From contig JAUWOV010000002.1 of the NCBI GenBank assembly GCA_030611945.1, positions 1 to 47,018 on the forward strand: 47,018 nucleotides of DNA. The letters run 5' to 3'. Under the pieces are notes generated by a model. That model was not told the DNA's origin, searched no databases, and saw only the letters and a list, made by a program, of their open reading frames with translations. This DNA comes from a bacterium (GTDB lineage Bacteria > JAHJDO01). The position numbers and the translations under genes are program-made. This document shows positions 1 to 7,840 of this stretch, in pieces (positions within the stretch are counted from its first letter, which is position 1; the number at the start of each line of letters is the position of its first letter).

Positions 1-183
1 ACGGGCGGACATGGCGGAGGAGATAAAAGGCTTCTGGATATGCTTTTCAAAGAAGGTATTCCTGATCCTCTTGGGCATCAGGCTGGTTCATGGGGTGGTG
101 CTATGTCAGTATTGATTGGAATTGCCGGAAATAAGTCCATAAAAACTGGGAAGCTCGTTAAGATTAAAGAATTACTTAAATGA
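1..183 (+). CDS. Gfo/Idh/MocA family oxidoreductase, C-terminal 60 residues (5' truncated by window)
   Basis: Frame 1 is open from the first base to the TGA at 181-183. The peptide begins TGGHGGGDKRLLDMLF and ends with an AMSVLIGIAGNKSIKTGK-type tail. This is the usual C-terminus of NAD(P)-dependent sugar or cyclitol dehydrogenases of the Gfo/Idh/MocA family, with a Gly-rich HGGGD motif followed by a serine/alanine-rich helix. The Rossmann domain lies outside the window, so the substrate cannot be assigned. It converges on uxaC with a 9-bp gap; a sugar-acid role would fit that neighbour but is inference. Confidence 0.75.
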   Translation, partial: TGGHGGGDKRLLDMLFKEGIPDPLGHQAGSWGGAMSVLIGIAGNKSIKTGKLVKIKELLK

Positions 184-192
184 AATCTATTC

Positions 193-1611
193 TTACTTCT
201 CAATTTCAATCCCTACATATTTAACCGCATTATTAAAAGAAATATCCTTAATAATATGTCCTAGAAATTTTACATCATTTGGTAATTCGCCATTTTCAAC
301 ATCCTGCGCAATAATATTACATAGAATTCTTCTGAAATATTCGTGTCTTGGATACGAGAGAAAGCTGCGCGAATCAGTAAGCATGCCAATAAAGCGGCTC
401 AAAAGTCCGGTGCAGGATAAAGCGTTTATCTGCTTTTCAATACCATCTTTACGGTCAAGGAACCACCATGCCGACCCAAATTGTATCTTGCTTGGAATTG
501 AAGAATCTTGAAAATTACCGGCCATTGTAGCTAGAACCTCGTTATCTCTTGGATTTAGATTATAAAGAATTGTCTTTGGCAGCTTGCCCATAAGATGTAA
601 TCTGTCAAGAAATCTTGATAGAGGTACAGCAATCTCAATATCGCCGACAGAATCAAATCCTATATCAGCGCCTAACTTCCTGAACATAAGAGTATTATTG
701 TTTCTCATAGCTCCAAGATGGAGCTGCTGAGCCCAATTTTTCTCATAATCCATAATTCCAAATTCAACCATCATTGCAGATTTAAATTTTAAAACTTCTT
801 CTAAAGAAAGCTCTTTTCTTGAGCGCACTTTATTGAAAATAGTTTTTATTCCGCTTTTTGTATAATCTTCTGCATAAGCCGTCTCAATGCCATGATCAGA
901 GATACGGCAGCCCATCTGATGAAAAAAATCATGCCGTTTTCTAATTGCATCCAAAAAGTCCATATAATCATTAATGCTAATCTCGCTTGCCTTTTCCAGT
1001 GTATTGACCCATTCATTAAATTTCTCAACTTTTTCAACAGCCATAGCTTTGTCGGGACGGAATGTAGGTAGTACTTTAATATTAAAACTGCTATCGTTCT
1101 TAATTTGTTTATGATACATAAGGCTGTCTGTCGGATCATCCGTTGTGCATATTGCCTTAACATTCATCATTTGCATAAGACCGCGAGCTCTAAATTCTTC
1201 TTTATGAAGCATGCCGCTGCATTTTTCGTAAATTCCACACGCTGCAGAGGGGTTTAGAAGCTCGTTTATTCCAAAATAGCGGTTCAATTCCAGCAGTGTC
1301 CAGTGATATAACTGGTTGCGTACTAAAAAAGGAACTGTTTTAGCCCACGCTTTAAATTTTTCATAGTCATCTGCATCACCTGTACAAAAACGTTCTTCAA
1401 TGCCATTGGATCTCATAGCGCGCCATTTATAGTGATCGCCTCCAAGCCATACTTCGCTAAGATTCTTGAATTGCTTATTCTCAGCAATGTCCTGTACTGG
1501 TAAATGGCAGTGATAATCAAATATCGACATGTTTTTAGCATATTCATGAAAAAGAGTTTGGGCGGTTTTTGTATGCAACAAAAAATTTTCATCCATAAAT
1601 TTGATTTTCAC
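193..1611 (-). CDS. uxaC: Glucuronate (uronate) isomerase UxaC
   Basis: Interconverts D-glucuronate and D-fructuronate (and galacturonate and tagaturonate) in uronate breakdown; cytosolic, amidohydrolase-like metal enzyme. About 472 residues, the usual family length. The N-terminus reads FMDENFLL followed by the metal-site motif DYHCHLP, then GDHYKWRAMRSNG, and SWWFLDRKDG lies near the C-terminus; all are typical of UxaC. The start is uncertain. GTG at 1611 has a GGGGGAA Shine-Dalgarno about 9 nt upstream. TTG at 1614 and ATG at 1596 are alternatives. It is the last gene of the leftward run and converges with the oxidoreductase fragment. Confidence 0.93.
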   Translation of the reverse strand: MKIKFMDENFLLHTKTAQTLFHEYAKNMSIFDYHCHLPVQDIAENKQFKNLSEVWLGGDHYKWRAMRSNGIEERFCTGDADDYEKFKAWAKTVPFLVRNQLYHWTLLELNRYFGINELLNPSAACGIYEKCSGMLHKEEFRARGLMQMMNVKAICTTDDPTDSLMYHKQIKNDSSFNIKVLPTFRPDKAMAVEKVEKFNEWVNTLEKASEISINDYMDFLDAIRKRHDFFHQMGCRISDHGIETAYAEDYTKSGIKTIFNKVRSRKELSLEEVLKFKSAMMVEFGIMDYEKNWAQQLHLGAMRNNNTLMFRKLGADIGFDSVGDIEIAVPLSRFLDRLHLMGKLPKTILYNLNPRDNEVLATMAGNFQDSSIPSKIQFGSAWWFLDRKDGIEKQINALSCTGLLSRFIGMLTDSRSFLSYPRHEYFRRILCNIIAQDVENGELPNDVKFLGHIIKDISFNNAVKYVGIEIEK

Positions 1612-1672
1612 CAATTAATTCCCCCATATTATTCAGCCAAATATTACTCTAATTAAGATAAAAAGGAAAGAA

Positions 1673-3262
1673 TTAGTTAGGACGCAATTTGAGATATCTG
1701 TCAAGATAGTAACGTGCTTTCAGCTTGTCTTTTAAATACCATCCATAAGCTATTGCAGCGCTTTTTAATGCCTTTGCATAATATGGATTGAGTTTCAGAA
1801 CCTCTTCAAATTCTCTTATAGCTAGTCTCGGCTTTCTCTGTCGAAGAAGGCAAAATCCCTTCATATAAATAGGCTTAATATAATTCGCTCTTAATTTTAT
1901 CGCATTATCAAACTGCATGATTGCGTTGCTATACTTTTTGCCAATGGCATAGGAAAGACCCATATTGTAATGGTCCTGAGGCAATATAAACTGCTGCGGT
2001 CTTGGCCACATTGCAAAAAATAAAAAAGCAGTAAATAAAAAGGAGAAAACTAGTTTCTTTAAATCTTTGTCCCTTGCTTTCTTCCATAGCCAATCAATAA
2101 AAAATCCTGTAAATAATATTAAAAATGGAACTATAGGCTGGCGAAATCTTGATAGGACATAAAAAGCCATTACAGAGCAAAAACAGCCAATGATTATTAA
2201 ATATACAAGTAAATACCTTTGCCAGTTTCGAATGGATACAATAATGCCTATTATTCCCATTGAGGCTATAAAAGCGAAACTGGGAAGAGGAAGGCTCAGA
2301 AGACCGGAAAATTTTCTTGATAAATAAAAATTGGAATTATTTGGTATCTCGTATCCGTTCCAGAAAGCAGCAAATTTATTTGCCTGCTGTTTGAACCATT
2401 TAGAAGGTGTTTTGGAAGCTGTTTTTAAAATATTAAAACATGTTTGTATCTGATTTTTTTCGGTATATGTATCGTCCTGTATCTGGTAAAATCCACAACC
2501 GGTAGATCTTGAATCGTGTCCGCATATAAATGCGTTTACTCCTTGCGATGACATAGAAAACAAATTAACTCCAACAATATGATTGCGAATAAAAAGAGGT
2601 GTAAGCGCTAATAAAACACCAAAGAAAAAACACATAAATCGTCCAATTAAGAGTTTTTTATTCTTTAGCGTTACATAAACAACCCATATCAAAATAAATA
2701 GAACCAATATGATATTATTTGGTCTGCATAGTATCAATAGACCGAGCACAATTCCAGGAATTAACCATATAGCAGCTCTTTTACTCTTTGAGAGCCGTGT
2801 AATAGAAAAAACTAAAAGAACAGTTAGAAAAACTGCGATAGTTACACGCAATAATTCTCCTTCATAGAAGATCAATACTCCATACAAGCTGCAAATAATT
2901 CCTGATATTACACCAACAGTCCGATTAAAGATCCTGTTTCCTGTTAAGTACAATAAAACACATATTCCCGCCCCCAAGATCATTTGGAATATTCTTGCCA
3001 TGACAGAACTATGCCCAAATAAGCTGTACATTAAGGCAAGAAAGTATGGATAAAGAGGAGATTGCGAATAAATGTCTTTTCCTCCCAAAATATCCCCTTT
3101 TGAAATTTGAATGGCAAACTGGTCAAATCTTTGTTGGTCCAGTCCTGCTGGAATATTATAAAACATCGGATTATCCCTCATCTGATACAGGTAAATAAAT
3201 CTTATGGATAAGGCAAAGATGAAGATTACGAGAGGAATGAAGACAGAATTTTTAATTTTCAA
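1673..3262 (-). CDS. Polytopic membrane glycosyltransferase (GT39/ArnT-like) with C-terminal TPR repeats
   Basis: 529 residues. The first ~390 contain many hydrophobic helices with family-typical features of polyprenol-sugar-dependent (PMT/ArnT-like) transferases: an early acidic loop, then SQSPLYPYFLALMYSLFG, and repeated membrane spans. The last ~110 residues are TPR-like (NMGLSYAIGKKYSNAIMQFD, then LAIREFEEVLKLNP). The TPR tail could bind protein partners or acceptors. The start is TTG and overlaps the mtnA stop by 11 nt, suggesting translational coupling. Acceptor and donor cannot be told from sequence. Confidence 0.75.
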   Translation of the reverse strand: MKIKNSVFIPLVIFIFALSIRFIYLYQMRDNPMFYNIPAGLDQQRFDQFAIQISKGDILGGKDIYSQSPLYPYFLALMYSLFGHSSVMARIFQMILGAGICVLLYLTGNRIFNRTVGVISGIICSLYGVLIFYEGELLRVTIAVFLTVLLVFSITRLSKSKRAAIWLIPGIVLGLLILCRPNNIILVLFILIWVVYVTLKNKKLLIGRFMCFFFGVLLALTPLFIRNHIVGVNLFSMSSQGVNAFICGHDSRSTGCGFYQIQDDTYTEKNQIQTCFNILKTASKTPSKWFKQQANKFAAFWNGYEIPNNSNFYLSRKFSGLLSLPLPSFAFIASMGIIGIIVSIRNWQRYLLVYLIIIGCFCSVMAFYVLSRFRQPIVPFLILFTGFFIDWLWKKARDKDLKKLVFSFLFTAFLFFAMWPRPQQFILPQDHYNMGLSYAIGKKYSNAIMQFDNAIKLRANYIKPIYMKGFCLLRQRKPRLAIREFEEVLKLNPYYAKALKSAAIAYGWYLKDKLKARYYLDRYLKLRPN

Positions 3263-4289
3263 TTTTCTTAATCTTTTTTCTATCGGGTTTTTTTATTACG
3301 CCATTTTCTGTTATTATTGCGGATATGAATTTTGCAGGAGTTACATCAAAAGCAGGATTATATACATTTATATTTTTTGGAGCAATTCTTTTGCCGTATA
3401 GATTTGTTATTTCTTCAGGAGACCTTTGCTCAATTGGAATCTGTTTCCCTGATTTTATTTTCATATCAAATGTGGAAATAGGAGCAGCTACATAAAAAGG
3501 GATTTTATGCGCTTTTGCAAGTACTGCCAGGCTGTACGTGCCTATTTTATTTGCGGTATCTCCATTAGAGGCGATTCTATCTGCCCCTACTATTACGCAA
3601 TTTATTTTTCCATCTTTCATTAATGAACCTGCCATATTATCGCAGATTAATGTAACATCAATCCCAGCCTGCATCAGTTCCCATGTTGTAAGCCTGGCTC
3701 CCTGCAGTAATGGTCGAGTTTCGTCTGCATAAACTCTTATCTTCTTGCCTTGCTCGTTTGCATTAAAAATCACACCCAGAGCTGTTCCGTAATCAGCGGT
3801 TGCTAATCCTCCGGCATTACAATGAGTTAAAATCACATCTCCGTCTTTTATAAGCCTTGCCCCGTTTTTACCGATATTTCTGCAAATATTCTTATCTTCC
3901 TCTATAATCTTTTGCGCTTCGTTTAACAATTTAGATTTTATTGTATTAATTGACAGGTCGCTATGTTTCTTGCAACATATACGCATTCTATCCAGCGCCC
4001 AGAAAAGATTAACTGCAGTAGGTCTTGAGGATGATAGATAGGATATAACTTGTTCCAGTCGTTTTTTGAACTGAGCATAACCTTTTGCCTTTGAATCCTG
4101 CATGCCCACAACCACACCCAATGCTCCGGCAATGCCTATGGCAGGAGCCCCCCGAACCCTCAAATTCCTGATTGCTTCCCATATACTTTCTACAGTATCG
4201 CAATATATGTGCTTAAACTTGTTTGGAAGCAAAGTCTGATCTATTAACTTAATTTTCCCTCTGTCCCACTTAATTGTTTCAACAGGCAT
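3252..4289 (-). CDS. mtnA: S-methyl-5-thioribose-1-phosphate isomerase MtnA
   Basis: Converts 5-methylthioribose-1-phosphate to methylthioribulose-1-phosphate in methionine salvage. 345 residues, full length. Visible signatures are RVRGAPAIGIAGALG near the N-terminus, the catalytic Cys in THCNAGGLATADYGTALG, and the catalytic Asp region GADRIASNGDTANKIGTY. An AGGAG Shine-Dalgarno lies 7 nt before the ATG. It sits 3 nt after rfaE2 and overlaps the glycosyltransferase, so it appears co-transcribed with envelope genes. No other methionine-salvage gene is visible nearby. Confidence 0.94.
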   Translation of the reverse strand: MPVETIKWDRGKIKLIDQTLLPNKFKHIYCDTVESIWEAIRNLRVRGAPAIGIAGALGVVVGMQDSKAKGYAQFKKRLEQVISYLSSSRPTAVNLFWALDRMRICCKKHSDLSINTIKSKLLNEAQKIIEEDKNICRNIGKNGARLIKDGDVILTHCNAGGLATADYGTALGVIFNANEQGKKIRVYADETRPLLQGARLTTWELMQAGIDVTLICDNMAGSLMKDGKINCVIVGADRIASNGDTANKIGTYSLAVLAKAHKIPFYVAAPISTFDMKIKSGKQIPIEQRSPEEITNLYGKRIAPKNINVYNPAFDVTPAKFISAIITENGVIKKPDRKKIKKIEN

Positions 4290-4292
4290 TAC

Positions 4293-4769
4293 TTAACTCC
4301 TAATTATCTTTTTCATAATCTCCGAAGTTGATTTCCCCTTTACTTCCGGAATAGTGACAACCTTTCCACCATGCGATATTACTGTGTCTCTTCCAATAAT
4401 CTCATCTATCTTATAGTCTCCTCCTTTTACCAGAATATCAGGGAGCAGTGCGGAGATGGTTTTTGCCGGATCCAATTCATTAAAAATCACAACATAATCA
4501 ACAAATTCAAAAGCAGAGAGTATTTCAGCGCGCTCATCCTGAGGGAATAGAGGTCTTTTATTACCTTTTAAGAGTTTTACGGATCTGTCACTGTTTATAG
4601 CAACTATAAGTATATCGCAAAGCTTTTTTGCAGCTCTTAAATATTTTATGTGTCCAACATGTATGAGATCAAAACAACCGTTTGTAAAACCTATCTTTTT
4701 CCCTTGCTTTTTTAAAGAGTCTATTATTCCTTTTAACTCGGAAAGAGATTTGTGTTTATCTTTGCTCAC
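4293..4769 (-). CDS. rfaE2: D-glycero-beta-D-manno-heptose 1-phosphate adenylyltransferase (RfaE domain II)
   Basis: Activates heptose-1-phosphate to ADP-heptose for LPS core. 158 residues: a stand-alone cytidylyltransferase-fold domain with no fused RfaE1 kinase. It shows the nucleotide-binding FTNGCFDLIHVGHIKYL motif (HxGH-like), NSDRSVKLLKG, and the KGGDY and GRD..ISHGG region. The GTG start overlaps the gmhA stop by 14 nt. Its position next to gmhA supports the ADP-heptose pathway. The kinase partner (rfaE1) and phosphatase (gmhB) are not in this window. Confidence 0.93.
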   Translation of the reverse strand: MSKDKHKSLSELKGIIDSLKKQGKKIGFTNGCFDLIHVGHIKYLRAAKKLCDILIVAINSDRSVKLLKGNKRPLFPQDERAEILSAFEFVDYVVIFNELDPAKTISALLPDILVKGGDYKIDEIIGRDTVISHGGKVVTIPEVKGKSTSEIMKKIIRS

Positions 4770-5334
4770 AATATAATTTTTCTTCTACAAGTTTACAGAT
4801 TATGTGAATTACTGTAATGTGAGCTTCCTGAATACGGGGAGTGCTTGAGGAATGGGCAACGAAGCATAAATCTGCTATTTTTGAAAGCTCTCCACCTTCT
4901 CCACCTGAAAAGCCGATAGTCGTAAGTTTCATAGCTTTTGCTTTGCGGATGCCAGCTAATACATTCTCAGAATTTCCGCTTGTTGATATACCCAAAGCTA
5001 TATCTTTCGGAGTTCCTAATGCCTCTATCTGACGCGAAAAAATCTCATTAAAACTGTAGTCATTAGATATTGAGGTTATTACTGAACTATCTGTAGTTAA
5101 GGCAATTGCCGGCAGCGCGTTTCGTTCCAGTTCAAACCTGCCAACCAGTTCTCCAGCAAGATGCTGCGCATCAGCAGCACTGCCTCCATTTCCAAAAACA
5201 AGCAGCTTCCCTCCACTGCTCAATATATCAGCAATGCTGTTTACTATCTTAACTATAACGTCAACCTGATGAGCTATAATATCCTGCTTTACTGCGATGC
5301 TTTCCTCGATTATTTCTATTATTTGTTTGTGCAT
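4756..5334 (-). CDS. gmhA: Phosphoheptose (sedoheptulose-7-phosphate) isomerase GmhA
   Basis: First step of ADP-heptose synthesis. SIS-fold protein of about 192 residues with GNGGSAADAQHLAGELVGRF, the SNDYSFNEIFSRQ segment and LGISTSGNSENV; HITVIHIICKLVE lies near the C-terminus. The start chosen is the ATG at 5334 (MHKQIIEI), preceded by AGGGG at 8 nt. A longer in-frame start at 5379 would add 15 residues (FPSLSREGVGD) that are just the translation of an intergenic palindrome. It is coupled to rfaE2. Confidence 0.94.
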   Translation of the reverse strand: MHKQIIEIIEESIAVKQDIIAHQVDVIVKIVNSIADILSSGGKLLVFGNGGSAADAQHLAGELVGRFELERNALPAIALTTDSSVITSISNDYSFNEIFSRQIEALGTPKDIALGISTSGNSENVLAGIRKAKAMKLTTIGFSGGEGGELSKIADLCFVAHSSSTPRIQEAHITVIHIICKLVEEKLYCEQR

Positions 5335-5349
5335 AAACTCATCCCCTAC

Positions 5350-5371
5350 CCCTTCTCTTGACAAAGAAGGG
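5350..5371. repeat. Small palindrome upstream of gmhA
   Basis: CCCTTCT at 5350-5356 pairs with AGAAGGG at 5365-5371 across an 8-nt loop, with a C-rich flank (CATCCCCTACC) on one side. On the - strand the flank supplies the GGGGATG sequence that acts as the gmhA Shine-Dalgarno. The form resembles dispersed palindromic repeats of environmental genomes; that it is dispersed is inference, since only one copy is in the window. Confidence 0.45.
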
Positions 5372-5383
5372 AAAAACATCTAC

Positions 5384-6337
5384 TTACCGTTTAACTCGTC
5401 TGAATCCGGAGCATTCAATCACATTAATTTTTGAATCTGCCAGCAAACGGTCAAACATGAGATTTAATCCCAGATTATCACTTGCTATATGCCCTGCGAT
5501 TATAACGTTTAAGTGATTCTTTTCAGCCTCTTTTCTGTGATCCTCACTTAAATGCATACACACAATCGTGTTTATATCACTCGCTGGAAGCATTTTGAAT
5601 ATATCCTTTGAGCCCTCCGTTCCGCCTGTCATATCCACGAATATTTTGCCGGCGCTTCTTTCCTTTGAGCCAATAAGAATATTAGGACCTGCGCCATTCA
5701 TCGCAGCTTGCTTATACTCATCTAGTCCCAGCAACATATCTATAACCTTGCCCATTGTATAAGGTTTTTCTTTGTCAAAGAGCCTCTGCAAGTATGTCGC
5801 CACCATATTATCAGCAGGTGTATGAAGGTTCATAAAAGGCAATCCGATTAATCTGGCTGCGTCAACTGCTCTTGTATGATTTATCGGCATAAGCCTTCTC
5901 TGAACTTCCTTAACCCTATGTTCCATCAGGCTTTCTGCTACGTTAATTGGTACGCCGTGCAAGCTGAGAATATTTGCCTGCATCTTCATTACGTCATACA
6001 GCATTGCATATGGCAAGCCCTCAGGATGATGAGCTATAACTGCATCTATCTGTTTGCCTCTATTTTTTAGAGTATCTGCCAGAATAAGCTCGCCCACTTC
6101 AATATCTATACCAACAAGCACAGTTTTAAGCGTCTCATTATCGCAGTCATTTAATATTCTTGAATCAGAATACGGATTTTTAAGGGATTCTTTATCAAAA
6201 AATTCCTTCTCTTTTTTCTTTAATTCCTCATATTTATTCTTATTTTTCTTAAGTTCAAGCAAAACAGTTTGTTTGCCCCTTGGATCATTTTCAATCCCAA
6301 TCTTAATTGCTTTTCTGTAGAGCTCTTTCAGGTTCAT
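5384..6337 (-). CDS. NIF3/DUF34 family dinuclear-metal protein
   Basis: 317 residues. After a charged, coiled N-terminal segment of about 70 residues come NIF3-family features: VLVGIDIEVGE, the metal-binding AHHPEGLPYA, a conserved NHTRAVDAARLIG-type helix, and a C-terminal AGHIASDNLGLN metal motif. The family has a two-metal site and suggested hydrolase or chaperone-like roles, but no agreed reaction. It sits 6 nt downstream of coaBC and upstream of gmhA in the same leftward run. Function therefore remains open despite clear family membership. Confidence 0.8.
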   Translation of the reverse strand: MNLKELYRKAIKIGIENDPRGKQTVLLELKKNKNKYEELKKKEKEFFDKESLKNPYSDSRILNDCDNETLKTVLVGIDIEVGELILADTLKNRGKQIDAVIAHHPEGLPYAMLYDVMKMQANILSLHGVPINVAESLMEHRVKEVQRRLMPINHTRAVDAARLIGLPFMNLHTPADNMVATYLQRLFDKEKPYTMGKVIDMLLGLDEYKQAAMNGAGPNILIGSKERSAGKIFVDMTGGTEGSKDIFKMLPASDINTIVCMHLSEDHRKEAEKNHLNVIIAGHIASDNLGLNLMFDRLLADSKINVIECSGFRRVKR

Positions 6338-6343
6338 ATGATT

Positions 6344-7573
6344 TTACACTCCTTTATTTTTATTAATTAGTTCTACAATTCTATCCCAGATTCTATGGGC
6401 TACTTCTTCTTTAGTCCACTTTGGCAATTCTTCCACATCATTAGCTCTATCGATTATTTTCACAATATTAGTCTCGCTTTCAAAGCCTGCGTCAGGCTGA
6501 GTTATATCATTAACCACTATTAAATCCAGGTTTTTCTTCTTTAATTTTGTCTTGGCATTTTTTATAAGATTATTGGTTTCTGCTGCAAAGCCGACAGTAA
6601 TTCTACCATTTTTTATTTTGCCCAGTTTTTCTAATATATCATCCGTAGGCTTCATATCTATTTTTAACATACCTTTTCTTTTTATTTTATTTTTCTCTGT
6701 CTTTTTGGGTTTAAAATCACCAATAGCAGCAGCCATTACTAAAATATCAGCATGCTTAAAACTATCCAGAACGGCTTTCCCCATTTGATCCGCGGTTTCC
6801 ACTGGAATATATTTTACATTCTTGGGAGGAACCAAAAATGTTTTCCCGCTTATTAACGTTACATCTGCTTCTCTTGCCAGCGCACCACGCGCCAGAGCAA
6901 ATCCCATTTTCCCTGTAGCCGGATTTCCAATAAATCTCACCGGGTCTATATACTCTCTCGTACCGCCTGCTGTTACAATAACCCTTTTTCCTTTTAGGTC
7001 ATATGTATCAAAAAGATTGCCCCCAATTAAGGTATCAACAACACGAGAAACGATTGAGTCCACTGATGCCAGTCTTCCCTCTCCTTCTTTTCCACATGCC
7101 AACTTTCCGTACTCAGGATTAATAAATTTGACACCAGCTATCTGCAGTTTTTTCTCATTATGTTTGTATATGTGACTTTTATACATCCTCTCATTCATAG
7201 CAGGAGCCATCAAAACAGGTTTGTTCCCGGCAGACAGTAATGTTGTGGAGAGAAGGTCATCTGCAATGCCGCTTGCTACTTTCCCTATAATATTGGCAGT
7301 TGCCGGCGCTATAAGAAACAAGTCAGCAGTATCACTTATAGTTATGTGAGGCAGAGGACCTTCAAGACTGCCCGAGTCATGGAACATGTTAATATACACA
7401 GGATTCTGCGAGAGTGTCCGTAATGTTGTCTCTCCAATGAAGTTAACAGCATTCACGGTCATGACAACCCTGACATTTGCATTCAAGTCTTTTAATCTTC
7501 TTATTATCTCTGCGGTTTTATATGCCGCAATACTGCCTGTAACACCAAAAATTATCGTTTTTCCTGTTAGCAT
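6344..7573 (-). CDS. coaBC: Bifunctional phosphopantothenoylcysteine decarboxylase / phosphopantothenate-cysteine ligase
   Basis: Two consecutive coenzyme A steps: CoaB ligates cysteine to phosphopantothenate and CoaC (FMN) decarboxylates. 409 residues, full length. The N-terminal flavoprotein half shows FGVTGSIAAYKTAEIIRRL, APAMNERM and GKVASGIADDLLSTTLL. The C-terminal half shows VTAGGTREYIDPVRFIGNP and TGKMGFALA, then VGFAAET and VVNDI, typical of the CTP-dependent ligase. It lies 1 nt after rpoZ, a common bacterial arrangement, and is probably co-transcribed with it. Confidence 0.95.
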   Translation of the reverse strand: MLTGKTIIFGVTGSIAAYKTAEIIRRLKDLNANVRVVMTVNAVNFIGETTLRTLSQNPVYINMFHDSGSLEGPLPHITISDTADLFLIAPATANIIGKVASGIADDLLSTTLLSAGNKPVLMAPAMNERMYKSHIYKHNEKKLQIAGVKFINPEYGKLACGKEGEGRLASVDSIVSRVVDTLIGGNLFDTYDLKGKRVIVTAGGTREYIDPVRFIGNPATGKMGFALARGALAREADVTLISGKTFLVPPKNVKYIPVETADQMGKAVLDSFKHADILVMAAAIGDFKPKKTEKNKIKRKGMLKIDMKPTDDILEKLGKIKNGRITVGFAAETNNLIKNAKTKLKKKNLDLIVVNDITQPDAGFESETNIVKIIDRANDVEELPKWTKEEVAHRIWDRIVELINKNKGV

Positions 7574-7574
7574 C

Positions 7575-7829
7575 TTACTTCTTCTTTTTCCCCTTTTTCT
7601 CTTTATCCTTCGCCGTTGTTTCAGTCTCCACTTTTTCTTTTTTTATAGGTTGCCAATTTATTTTCCCTGCTCTAATTTCCTCTAAAGCAATATTTACTGC
7701 CGTATCTTTAATATCTACAAGTTTTGGCGATCCTGCATTAAGCTGTCTTGCTCTCTTTGCAGCCATATTTAGCAGAATGAATATATTGTCCGCTTTCTCT
7801 AAAAGTTCTTCCATATTTGTATCTATCAT
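7575..7829 (-). CDS. rpoZ: RNA polymerase omega subunit
   Basis: 84 residues. It contains the omega/RPB6 core NIFILLNMAAKRARQLNAG followed by KLVDIKDTAVNIALEEI, then a lysine-rich tail. Omega binds the beta' subunit C-terminus and assists polymerase assembly. A GGAG Shine-Dalgarno precedes the ATG. Its place directly between valS and coaBC matches the frequent rpoZ-coaBC pairing. The Lys/Glu-rich tail is longer than the core requires and is low complexity. Confidence 0.9.
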   Translation of the reverse strand: MIDTNMEELLEKADNIFILLNMAAKRARQLNAGSPKLVDIKDTAVNIALEEIRAGKINWQPIKKEKVETETTAKDKEKKGKKKK

Positions 7830-7840
7830 GTTTTGCTCCC

